DNA from: JAHEIJ01 sp040235565
GTDB taxonomy: Bacteria; Pseudomonadota; Gammaproteobacteria; UBA6429; Thiohalophilaceae
Length of the DNA: 62,829 nt
Assembly: GCA_040235565.1 (NCBI GenBank)
Contig: JBECLA010000044.1
Coordinates: forward strand, 1 to 62,829
Direction: 5' to 3'
Of this stretch, positions 8,090 to 15,496 are shown piece by piece (the stretch's first letter is position 1; the number at the start of each line of letters is the position of its first letter). Both the position numbers and the translations under genes were made by a program. The notes beneath the pieces are model-generated. The model was given only the letters and a program-made list of their open reading frames with translations, was not told where the DNA came from and did not search any database.

Positions 8090-10078
8090 ATGGCGGAACT
8101 CATCATACGTCAGGGACCCGATTCCGGCATCCGCAGCATGATTGCGGATGAACTGGTGTTGGGGCGCTCCAGCCGAAACACTGATGATCAGCACTTTCTA
8201 CGGCTCACGGACGCGGAAATCAGCCGGCGACATCTGCGGATTTTTCAGAATAGCGATGGTTATTTTGTTGAGGATTTGCAGTCCACCAATGGCACTTTGA
8301 TATGCGGCAAATTTCTCAAACCGGGCGAGCCGCAGGCCCTCAAAGATGGGGATGAGGTCTTTTTTGGTAATACCCAGGCGGTTTTCCGTTTGCCGGAGTC
8401 GCCAGCTGTGGCGTCGGAGTTGGCAGAATTTGATCTGTCGCCGCCCCCATCGGCGGCGACCAAAGCGGGTCAACTGCATATTCTGTCGGCAGAGGACAAA
8501 CAACCCGATGTCAGCATGATCGTCGACGCCTCGCAAATCCTGCTGCAACTGCGCGACCAGGTTACCGATGATGCGGCAATGAACAAGGAACTGGCGAGGC
8601 GGATGCAGGCCATGGTGCAGGTCAGTATCGCCCTGGGCGCGATCACCGATCTGGATGCGTTGCTGGCCAAGATCATGGAATTGATTTTCAAAATCTTCGC
8701 CGGTGCGGATCGTGCCATCGTGGTCGCATTCAAGGCGGATACCAATCAGATCCAGCCGTTGATCATACGGGACCGGGAATGCGATATCCCCTCGACGGAG
8801 GAGATGGTCTTGTCACGCACCATTGTTAATCAGGTACTGGAGCAGAAGCATGCCTTGATGTTGATGGATGCCCAGAGTGATCGGCGTTTTGGCAGCCAGG
8901 ATTCGGTGGTGGATCTGGCGATCCGCAGTGTCATGTGCGCGCCGTTACTCTATGAGAACGACGTACTTGGACTGATTCAGGTGGACAGTCGCCAGAGTTC
9001 GCACATGTTCACCGCCGAGGATCTGGAAATTCTCACCGGCATTTCCGCCCAGATGGCGATCTCGATGAAAAATTCCCAGCTGTATCAGGAGATTGAGGGT
9101 CTGTTCGAGGGCTTTGTGAAGGCCTCGGTGCAGGCGATTGAAGCGCGGGATCCCAGCACGGCAGGCCATTCGTTTCGGGTGGCGGATCATACCGAGCAAC
9201 TGGCGATTGCGGTGGATCGGACGGGTGAGCATGGGTTGCGTGATATTGTGTTCAGTCGGGAGCAGATTCAGGAAGTCCGGTATGCCGCGCTGCTGCATGA
9301 CTTTGGCAAGGTGGGGGTGCGGGAACATGTCCTCACCAAGGCGAAAAAGTTATACCCCCACGAACTGGGTGAGCTGAAGTTACGCATCAAGTACGCCAAG
9401 GCCTGTCTGGAGCGCAAGGCCTACAAGGAACTGGTGGACAAGTATCAGAGTGGTGAGTATTCCCCGTCCGAAATACAGGTACAACGGGTCCGACTGGAGG
9501 AGCAACTGCAACAGGAACTCGCCAGATTAAACGAGTTCCTGGTGATGATTCTGGAAGTCAACGAACCGGAATATGTGTATGACAAAAACAAGGGGCGTCT
9601 GCACGAACTGAATGATTACCGCTTTCATGACCGCGATGAACAGCAAATCCAGTTACTGACAGATTTTGAATTTTCCGTGCTGAGTTTTTCCCGTGGCAGT
9701 CTCAATCCGGAAGAGCGGCGGGAGATCGAATCCCATGTGAGCCATACCTTCGAGTTCCTGAGCCTGATCCCGTGGACCGGCCAGTTTGCCGGGGTACCCG
9801 ATATCGCCCACGCCCATCACGAGAAACTCGATGGCACCGGCTACCCGCAGGGGTTGCTGGCGGATCAGATCCCGGTGCAGTCAAAGATCATGGCGATCGC
9901 GGATATTTATGATGCCCTGACCGCGGGTGATCGGCCCTATCGTAGAGGCGTCCCCACCGAAACGGCCCTGCATGTGATCGAGAAAGAAGTGAAGTTGGGT
10001 AAACTGGATGAACAGATGTTTCGGGTGTTTGTGGAGTCCGAGTCCTACAAGCTGCGGGATGCCAAGACCACCGGCTAA
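8090..10078 (+). CDS. FHA-GAF-HD-GYP protein (putative cyclic-di-GMP phosphodiesterase)
   Basis: The ATG at 8090 is preferred because the FHA domain begins at once (MAELIIRQG); the open frame reaches back to a TTG at 8021. Order: FHA at ~1-95 (LVLGRSSRN, ISRRHLR, LQSTNGT), GAF at ~165-325, HD-GYP at ~345-650. In the last, HSFRV, LHDFGK (about residue 402), AHAHHEKLDGTGYP (GYP near 582) and IADIYDALTAGDRPYR supply the metal-ligand and signature residues. The HD and GYP motifs are ~180 residues apart instead of the usual ~60; the extra segment is charged and partly helical/coiled. HD-GYP enzymes hydrolyse cyclic-di-GMP. The FHA domain could couple it to the neighbouring kinase. Activity with the insertion is unproven. 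Confidence 0.85.
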   Translation: MAELIIRQGPDSGIRSMIADELVLGRSSRNTDDQHFLRLTDAEISRRHLRIFQNSDGYFVEDLQSTNGTLICGKFLKPGEPQALKDGDEVFFGNTQAVFRLPESPAVASELAEFDLSPPPSAATKAGQLHILSAEDKQPDVSMIVDASQILLQLRDQVTDDAAMNKELARRMQAMVQVSIALGAITDLDALLAKIMELIFKIFAGADRAIVVAFKADTNQIQPLIIRDRECDIPSTEEMVLSRTIVNQVLEQKHALMLMDAQSDRRFGSQDSVVDLAIRSVMCAPLLYENDVLGLIQVDSRQSSHMFTAEDLEILTGISAQMAISMKNSQLYQEIEGLFEGFVKASVQAIEARDPSTAGHSFRVADHTEQLAIAVDRTGEHGLRDIVFSREQIQEVRYAALLHDFGKVGVREHVLTKAKKLYPHELGELKLRIKYAKACLERKAYKELVDKYQSGEYSPSEIQVQRVRLEEQLQQELARLNEFLVMILEVNEPEYVYDKNKGRLHELNDYRFHDRDEQQIQLLTDFEFSVLSFSRGSLNPEERREIESHVSHTFEFLSLIPWTGQFAGVPDIAHAHHEKLDGTGYPQGLLADQIPVQSKIMAIADIYDALTAGDRPYRRGVPTETALHVIEKEVKLGKLDEQMFRVFVESESYKLRDAKTTG

Positions 10079-10086
10079 GATGTCAT

Positions 10087-10569
10087 TTAGAACATCCGCC
10101 CTCCCGAGGTGTAGTGACGCCGCCAGTAATCATCCTGCAGATTATCGATCGACACCTGCTTGCCTGACGACGGGGCATGAATAAACTGGCCGTCGCCCAG
10201 ATATATGCCCACATGCGAAACAAAGCGCCGACCGTGGGTGCGGAAGAAAATCACGTCACCGGGTCGTAAGGCATGGCGTTTGATTGGCAGGGCCGCACGA
10301 TATTGTTCCCCGGTCGTACGCGGCACCCGGATACCGGCCTGGCTGTAGGCGTACTGCACCAGGCCACTGCAATCAAAACCACGGTTGGGCGAGGTCCCGC
10401 CATAAAGGTAGGGTACCCCCAGCATATCTTGGGCCGCCTCGATCACCTGTTGCCGATCGGGTACCTGGCCGGTGGGCCGATAGGGTTGGCCGCCACAGCC
10501 AGCCAGATACAGGCTGAACAATAACGGCAGCAGGAAAGCGCGAATACTGAGCAGGGGTGGTCGTGACAT
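10087..10569 (-). CDS. NlpC/P60-family lipoprotein (peptidoglycan endopeptidase)
   Basis: From the ATG at 10569 the protein has 160 residues; an upstream in-frame TTG at 10602 is less likely. A lipoprotein signal ends in LYLAGC, so the mature protein should be lipid-anchored in the envelope. The NlpC/P60 cysteine-peptidase domain follows: GVPYLYGGTSP, then GFDCSGLV with catalytic Cys67, then SHVGIYLGDG and FIHAPSSGK with the two histidines. Such enzymes cleave the D-Glu-mesoDAP bond in peptidoglycan stems, as Spr/MepS and NlpC do. It converges with the HD-GYP gene 8 bp away and is probably transcribed alone. Confidence 0.88.
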   Translation of the reverse strand: MSRPPLLSIRAFLLPLLFSLYLAGCGGQPYRPTGQVPDRQQVIEAAQDMLGVPYLYGGTSPNRGFDCSGLVQYAYSQAGIRVPRTTGEQYRAALPIKRHALRPGDVIFFRTHGRRFVSHVGIYLGDGQFIHAPSSGKQVSIDNLQDDYWRRHYTSGGRMF

Positions 10570-10918
10570 GCCTTTGTATTGTTTTTTTATATGTCTGGTC
10601 AAGTTGTAGCCGAGCCAGGAGGAAAAATCAATAAAACTATAATTATCAAGCAGTTCCGTTGGACATTTGATATTGCGATTTAATAGTTAACTGACTGATT
10701 TCAGGGCCGAAATTCGCCAAACGGCGGTCACCCGAGACAAAACCAGGTTGCATACTGTTCAAGTCCGGGTCGGGTTTGTCCGATGACCTGAGTGATACCG
10801 CAGATGTTGCGGTGCGGGTATCTCTGCCGTTAATGGCCGAGCATGATGAGTACAGGTGAACAGCGTGGAAGTCGGCTTCCGCGATATGCCTTGATAAAAC
10901 GAAAGGATTGCCCAGATT
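10570..10918. other. Intergenic region ahead of lemA with two hairpins
   Basis: This ~350-bp stretch holds no gene that I can support. Two inverted repeats lie in its lemA-proximal half. At 10794-10822 there are two competing pairings: an inner ACCGCA/TGCGGT stem (10797-10802 with 10808-10813) and an outer GATACC/GGTATC stem (10794-10799 with 10817-10822). They share bases and cannot form together. At 10864-10883 an 8-bp stem with one G-U pair closes a TCGG loop. Neither is followed by a T run, so they are not ordinary terminators. It may be an mRNA leader; I recognise no named riboswitch. Confidence 0.35.
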
Positions 10919-11494
10919 ATGGATCTTCCGGCACTGATTCTACTTGCCCTTTTTCTTGTCGTGGTGTTCTACACCATCTTCATTTACAACAACCTGGTTT
11001 CCCTCAAGCACGGGGTGTCCAAGGCCTGGTCCAATATCGATGTGTTGCTGAAGCAACGCCATGATGAATTACCCAAACTGGTCGAGGTCTGCAAGCAATA
11101 CATGCAGTACGAACAGGAAACGCTGGAAAAAGTCGTGCAGGCCCGTTCGGCGGTGATGCAGGCGCGTAGCGGCGGCGACATCAGGCAACTCGGACAGGCC
11201 GAATCGCAACTTCGCCTGGGACTCGGCAATCTGTTTGCCCTGGCGGAAAACTATCCGGAGCTGAAAGCCAATCAAAGCTATCAGCAATTACAAAGCCGTA
11301 TCAGCCAACTGGAAAACGGCATTGCCGATCGGCGTGAGGTCTACAATGAGGCAGTCAATCTGAATAATGTCCGGATCGAACAGTTCCCGGATGTACTGGT
11401 GGCCCGCCTGTTCAACTTTCGGGATTTTGGTCTGCTGGAATTCAATGCGGAAGAAATCCGCGACGTCAACATGCAGGCGCTGTTTTCCCGTTAA
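10919..11494 (+). CDS. lemA: LemA-family membrane protein
   Basis: This 191-residue protein has one N-terminal transmembrane helix (residues ~3-23) followed by the LemA signature YNNLVSLKHGVSKAWSNIDV and a helical bundle including ARSAVMQAR and ENYPELKANQSY. The end, FPDVLVARLFNFRDFGLLEF, is also typical of the family. LemA proteins are widespread and place a coiled, helical domain outside the cytoplasmic membrane; their biochemical role is not settled. The following gene, 54 bp downstream, encodes a GIDE-type membrane protein, a common partner of lemA genes. Confidence 0.93.
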   Translation: MDLPALILLALFLVVVFYTIFIYNNLVSLKHGVSKAWSNIDVLLKQRHDELPKLVEVCKQYMQYEQETLEKVVQARSAVMQARSGGDIRQLGQAESQLRLGLGNLFALAENYPELKANQSYQQLQSRISQLENGIADRREVYNEAVNLNNVRIEQFPDVLVARLFNFRDFGLLEFNAEEIRDVNMQALFSR

Positions 11495-11548
11495 CTTCAA
11501 GGGGAAGCCGTCACAGTAAAACCCCGCCAAGCGTTTTTACTTCGGATA

Positions 11549-12490
11549 ATGCTAGAGCTCGACCAATGGAAGTCCTGGGTGCTTACCGCGTCCCCGCAGG
11601 ATTTCTGGATCGGGTGGGCCATTATCGGAATCGCGGCGACCCTGACCGGCTACGGGATTTTCCATTTCATTCGGCGGGCGCGCCTGATTGAGGATACCCC
11701 CACGGCGAAGATACGTTCCGCCGCGCAGGGCTATGTGGAATTGATCGGCAAAGGTAAATATCTGGGTGACAAACCGCAGGTTGCACCGCTCACGGGGACA
11801 CCCTGTACCTGGTACAGCTATAAAATCGAACGCAAGGTCCACAGTGGCAAGCATACGCGCTGGAGCACGGTCGAGTCAGACACCAGCGTCCTGCCTTTTC
11901 TGTTGCTTGATGACACCGGCCAGTGTCTGATTGACCCGACCGGGGCGGAAGTGATTCCGGCGGTGAACCAGGTCTGGTACGGCCATTCACGTCGCCCGAC
12001 CTCGGGTCCGGCCAGAAACAGTGGCGGCTTCTTCCAGTTAAGCAGTGGTGGCTATCGCTATACCGAGAAGCGGTTACATGCCGATGAATTCCTGTATGCG
12101 CTCGGCGACTTTGTCACCCTGGGGGAACATGACCGCACTCAGCAGCTCGATCGCGAAGTCAGCGCGACATTGAAAGCCTGGAAACAGAAACCCGAAGCCC
12201 TGTTAAGGCATTTCGATACCGATAAAAATGGCGCAATCGATTTACAGGAATGGCAACGGGTGCGGGAAGTCGCCCGCCATAAAGTGTTGCAGGATCGGTT
12301 GCACAAAGCCGCTGTCCCCTCGGTGCATACCCTTGGCAGGCCTCGTGATGGCCGCCCGTTTATCCTGTCCGTCCGGTCCCAGCGCGACATGAGTCGCAAA
12401 TTCCGTCTCAAGGCGGCAGCCAGTCTGGTGGTGTTCGTATTAGCCGGACCGGTTACGGTGTGGATGACATTGTTGCGACTGACGGCTTAA
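11549..12490 (+). CDS. GIDE-domain membrane protein with an EF-hand
   Basis: The 313-residue protein has a transmembrane helix near residues 20-40 and another near the C-terminus (~288-308). Between them lies a GIDE-type domain (family of mitochondrial MULAN E3 ligase membrane domains): AAQGYVELIGKGK, then TPCTWYSYKIER, then DDTGQCLIDPTGAEV. Near residue 222 a single canonical EF-hand loop, DTDKNGAIDLQEW, is visible, with Asp/Asn/Glu at calcium-ligand positions. There is no RING finger, so ubiquitin-ligase activity is not implied. The gene sits directly after lemA and is probably co-transcribed. The molecular role is unknown; calcium binding is an inference from the motif. Confidence 0.82.
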   Translation: MLELDQWKSWVLTASPQDFWIGWAIIGIAATLTGYGIFHFIRRARLIEDTPTAKIRSAAQGYVELIGKGKYLGDKPQVAPLTGTPCTWYSYKIERKVHSGKHTRWSTVESDTSVLPFLLLDDTGQCLIDPTGAEVIPAVNQVWYGHSRRPTSGPARNSGGFFQLSSGGYRYTEKRLHADEFLYALGDFVTLGEHDRTQQLDREVSATLKAWKQKPEALLRHFDTDKNGAIDLQEWQRVREVARHKVLQDRLHKAAVPSVHTLGRPRDGRPFILSVRSQRDMSRKFRLKAAASLVVFVLAGPVTVWMTLLRLTA

Positions 12491-12563
12491 ATCGGCGCGC
12501 CTTCGCAAAAATACGCAGGCTATTGAGGTAGAATGATCACACTCGACTAGCTGATTGCCAGGC

Positions 12564-14957
12564 ATGCCAAAAAAGAAGTCTTCCCGTCGTCGTAAACCGG
12601 TTTCCGGTCAGAAAACCCGACGCAAAGCGGTCCAACCCAGGAAAAAACGTATCTCCCGTTCCAAACCCAAAACGGGATGGCGGCGATATTTTACCTGGCG
12701 CTACCTGCTGCTTGGGGCGGTGGTGTTCACCCTCGCCTGGGTGATCTATCTCGATATCGTCATTCGGGTGCAGTTTGAAGGCAAACGCTGGGCCTTGCCC
12801 GCCCAGGTGTATGGCCGGCCGCTGGAGTTATATGCCGGCAGCCCGTTGACACCGCAGGCCTTTCGTCAGGAGCTCGAACAACTGGGTTATCGCTACGCTT
12901 ATCGGGTAAGTGAACCGGGGACTTTTTATCAGAAAGGGAGCGAGTTCCGGCTGTATCGGCGGGCGTTTCACTTCTGGGACGGTGCGGCGCCCGCCCAGCT
13001 GCTGGATGTGCGCTTCGGCGAGGATGTGGTAGAGCGTGTGCTTGATCCGGCATCTGGCGAAGAACTCGATATCGTCAGACTGGAACCGCCGCGGGTGGGA
13101 GGCATTTATCCCACCCATCGCGAAGACCGGGTGCTGGTGAAACTCGAAGCGGTGCCACCCTTGTTACCGGCGGGGCTGGTGGCGGTGGAAGATCGCGATT
13201 TTTATGAGCACCACGGGGTCGCGCCCCGGGCCATCGCGCGGGCCATGCTGGCGAATCTGAAAGCCGGAGCAACGGTGCAGGGTGGCAGTACCCTGACCCA
13301 GCAACTGGTGAAAAATTTCTTTTTAAGCAACCAACGCAGCCTGTGGCGCAAGGCCAACGAAGCCGTGATGGCGGTCTTGCTGGAATGGCATTACAACAAA
13401 GATGAAATTCTGGAAGCCTATCTGAACGAGATCTATCTTGGTCAGGAAAAGAGCCGCGCTATCCACGGGTTTGGTCTGGCCAGCCATTTCTATTTTGATC
13501 GGCCGATCCAGAATCTCAGTCTGCCCCAGATCGCCACCCTGATTGCCCTGGTGCGTGGACCCTCTTATTACGATCCCGATCGCCATCCAAAACGCTTACG
13601 CAAGCGTCGCGATCTCATTCTGTCGATCATGGCGGAGCAGGGTGTGATTACCCCGGCGCAGGCGAGCCAGGCCAAACTCAGCGGCCTGGGTGTTGCCAGG
13701 GGACAGGGCGGGGACACCCGCTATCCGGCATTCATGGACCTGGTGCGGCGCCAGTTGCAACGCGACTATCGGCCGGAAGATTTGACTTCCGAAGGATTGC
13801 GCATCTTCACCACCTTCGATCCGCGGGTGCAGCAGGCCGCCGAACAGGCCATCAGACGCCGGGTGCAGTTACTCGATCTGCAACGGGGCCTGCAGGGTCA
13901 GTTGCAGGGGGCGGCCATTGTGACTGACACCACCAGCGGGGAAGTGTTGGCGGTGGTTGGTGATCGACAACCGCGATATGCCGGTTTTAACCGTGTCCTG
14001 GATGCCCAGCGTCAGGTGGGTTCCTTGATCAAACCGGCGGTCTACCTGGCGGCCCTCGAACAGCCGGATCGCTATACCCTTGCCACACCCCTCAATGACA
14101 CCCCGATTCGCCTGCAAGCGCCCGATGGGACGGTATGGTCACCCGATAATTATGACGGCGAATCCCATGGCACGGTGCCGCTCTATTATGCCCTGGTGCA
14201 TTCCTATAACCAGGCAACCGTACGACTGGGTATGGACCTGGGTTTTGAACGGATTGCTGACACCTTGCAGCGGCTGGGTGCGACACGGGAAATCCCGCCC
14301 TATCCTTCCATGTTGCTCGGCGCCGTGGGCTTCACGCCCTACGAAGTGGCCGGTTTATACCAGTCACTGGCTTCCGGCGGGTTTCATTCGCCGCTGCGGG
14401 TCATCCGCGAAGTCATGACGGCGGAAGGCGAGCGGCTGCGTCGTTTCCCGCTGGAGGTCCAGCAGGTTGTGGATCCGGCACATGTCACGGTGCTGGTCAG
14501 CGCGTTGCATGAAGTGACGCAGAGCGGCACCGCACGCAGTCTGCAACAGTTGTTACCGGCCGGGTTAAGCGTGGCAGGCAAGACCGGTACCACCAATGAT
14601 CTGCGCGACAGCTGGTTTGCCGGATTCAGCGGTGAACACCTTGCTGTTGTCTGGCTGGGGCGGGATGACAATCAACCGATCGGCCTGACGGGCAGCAGCG
14701 GAGCATTGACGGTGTGGGCGGATATCCTGGCACACATCCCCACCCGACCGTTGTCGGCACCGGTGGCAGACAAGGTGAGTTATCACTGGATCGATCGCAG
14801 CAGCGGTTTGTTAAGTGGTGAGGCTTGTGACAATGCCATCTCGCTGGCCTTTGTGGAAGGTTCTGCCCCGACTGAACAGGCCACTTGTCGGGCGGCGGCG
14901 GCTCCCTCTACCATGGACCGCACGGTGAACTGGTTCAAGCAACTGTTTTCACAATGA
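12564..14957 (+). CDS. mrcB: Penicillin-binding protein 1B (bifunctional transglycosylase/transpeptidase)
   Basis: The ATG at 12564 gives 797 residues; an in-frame TTG lies 9 bp upstream. A very basic cytoplasmic start (KKKSSRRRKP) precedes one transmembrane anchor (residues ~47-70). A UB2H-like region follows (~70-155), which in PBP1b binds the lipoprotein activator LpoB. Then comes the GT51 glycosyltransferase with VEDRDFYEHHG and GGSTLTQQLVKN, and the transpeptidase with the S-x-x-K box (RQVGSLIKP), HSYNQ as SxN, and AGKTGTTND as KTG. It polymerises and crosslinks peptidoglycan in the periplasm. It overlaps the next gene by 4 bp. Confidence 0.96.
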   Translation: MPKKKSSRRRKPVSGQKTRRKAVQPRKKRISRSKPKTGWRRYFTWRYLLLGAVVFTLAWVIYLDIVIRVQFEGKRWALPAQVYGRPLELYAGSPLTPQAFRQELEQLGYRYAYRVSEPGTFYQKGSEFRLYRRAFHFWDGAAPAQLLDVRFGEDVVERVLDPASGEELDIVRLEPPRVGGIYPTHREDRVLVKLEAVPPLLPAGLVAVEDRDFYEHHGVAPRAIARAMLANLKAGATVQGGSTLTQQLVKNFFLSNQRSLWRKANEAVMAVLLEWHYNKDEILEAYLNEIYLGQEKSRAIHGFGLASHFYFDRPIQNLSLPQIATLIALVRGPSYYDPDRHPKRLRKRRDLILSIMAEQGVITPAQASQAKLSGLGVARGQGGDTRYPAFMDLVRRQLQRDYRPEDLTSEGLRIFTTFDPRVQQAAEQAIRRRVQLLDLQRGLQGQLQGAAIVTDTTSGEVLAVVGDRQPRYAGFNRVLDAQRQVGSLIKPAVYLAALEQPDRYTLATPLNDTPIRLQAPDGTVWSPDNYDGESHGTVPLYYALVHSYNQATVRLGMDLGFERIADTLQRLGATREIPPYPSMLLGAVGFTPYEVAGLYQSLASGGFHSPLRVIREVMTAEGERLRRFPLEVQQVVDPAHVTVLVSALHEVTQSGTARSLQQLLPAGLSVAGKTGTTNDLRDSWFAGFSGEHLAVVWLGRDDNQPIGLTGSSGALTVWADILAHIPTRPLSAPVADKVSYHWIDRSSGLLSGEACDNAISLAFVEGSAPTEQATCRAAAAPSTMDRTVNWFKQLFSQ

Positions 14958-15424
14958 TGACGCAAAAAATACACGGACTTCTGCTCGGTGCCGGGCTACT
15001 TTTGCTGGCAGGGTGTAGCATCACTCCGACCCAGCCTGAAGGATTCGAGGTCGAACCGGCGGCACCCGATCAACCCCAGATCCGGCCCGATCCGCAGACC
15101 AGCAAAGCCGCCCTGGCCCTGTTGGGCAAGGCACGCGCAGCCGCGCAGGAAGGCAATCTGACCGTGGCCGAAGCGCAACTGGAGCGTGCCGTGCGAATCG
15201 AACCGCAGAATGCCGTACTGTGGCATTACATGGCCAAACTGCGGCTCCACCAGGGGCAGTTGAGTCAGGCGGCGGGGTTGGCCGCCAAGTCGAACAGCCT
15301 GGATCGCGACAATATGCAGCTGCAGGCGGATAACTGGCGCATTATCGCTCATGTCCGCTATCAGAAAGGGGATAAGGCGGGTGCCCAGGCCGCCCAGCGG
15401 CGGGCCGAGGAGCTGCTGAAATAA
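14954..15424 (+). CDS. TPR-containing lipoprotein
   Basis: The start codon ATG at 14954 overlaps the mrcB stop (ATGA), and a second ATG follows directly, giving 156 or 155 residues. A signal peptide ends in the lipobox LLLAGC, so the mature protein should be a lipoprotein. After a Pro-rich spacer there are about two tetratricopeptide-like helical pairs (ALLGKARAAAQEGNLTVAEA; LRLHQGQLSQAAGLAAKS). Tight coupling to mrcB suggests a role as a PBP1b accessory or activator, comparable in position but not in sequence to LpoB. That role is inference. Confidence 0.85.
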   Translation: MMTQKIHGLLLGAGLLLLAGCSITPTQPEGFEVEPAAPDQPQIRPDPQTSKAALALLGKARAAAQEGNLTVAEAQLERAVRIEPQNAVLWHYMAKLRLHQGQLSQAAGLAAKSNSLDRDNMQLQADNWRIIAHVRYQKGDKAGAQAAQRRAEELLK

Positions 15425-15443
15425 CAGTGGTCCGGGTCCCACT

Positions 15444-15455
15444 GCAGTATACTGC
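15444..15455. promoter_or_regulatory. 12-bp perfect palindrome upstream of yoaA, overlapping a possible -10
   Basis: GCAGTATACTGC reads the same on both strands and contains TATACT, a good -10 match, 44 bp before the yoaA TTG. The matching -35 position (CAGTGG) is poor. The sequence just upstream, 15425-15444, can itself fold (CAGTGG/CCACTG). It does not match the E. coli LexA box CTGT-N8-ACAG. An operator is possible but not shown. Confidence 0.3.
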
Positions 15456-15496
15456 TCCACCAAATACATCAAACGATCTTAACCAGCGGTATCTCT

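Noticed and set aside
10741..10840. Cyclic-di-GMP (GEMM) riboswitch ahead of lemA
   Set aside because: The conserved GEMM core and tetraloop-receptor sequences are not found, though the region can fold.
15425..15460. LexA box before yoaA
   Set aside because: The palindrome GCAGTATACTGC lacks the CTGT-N8-ACAG layout.
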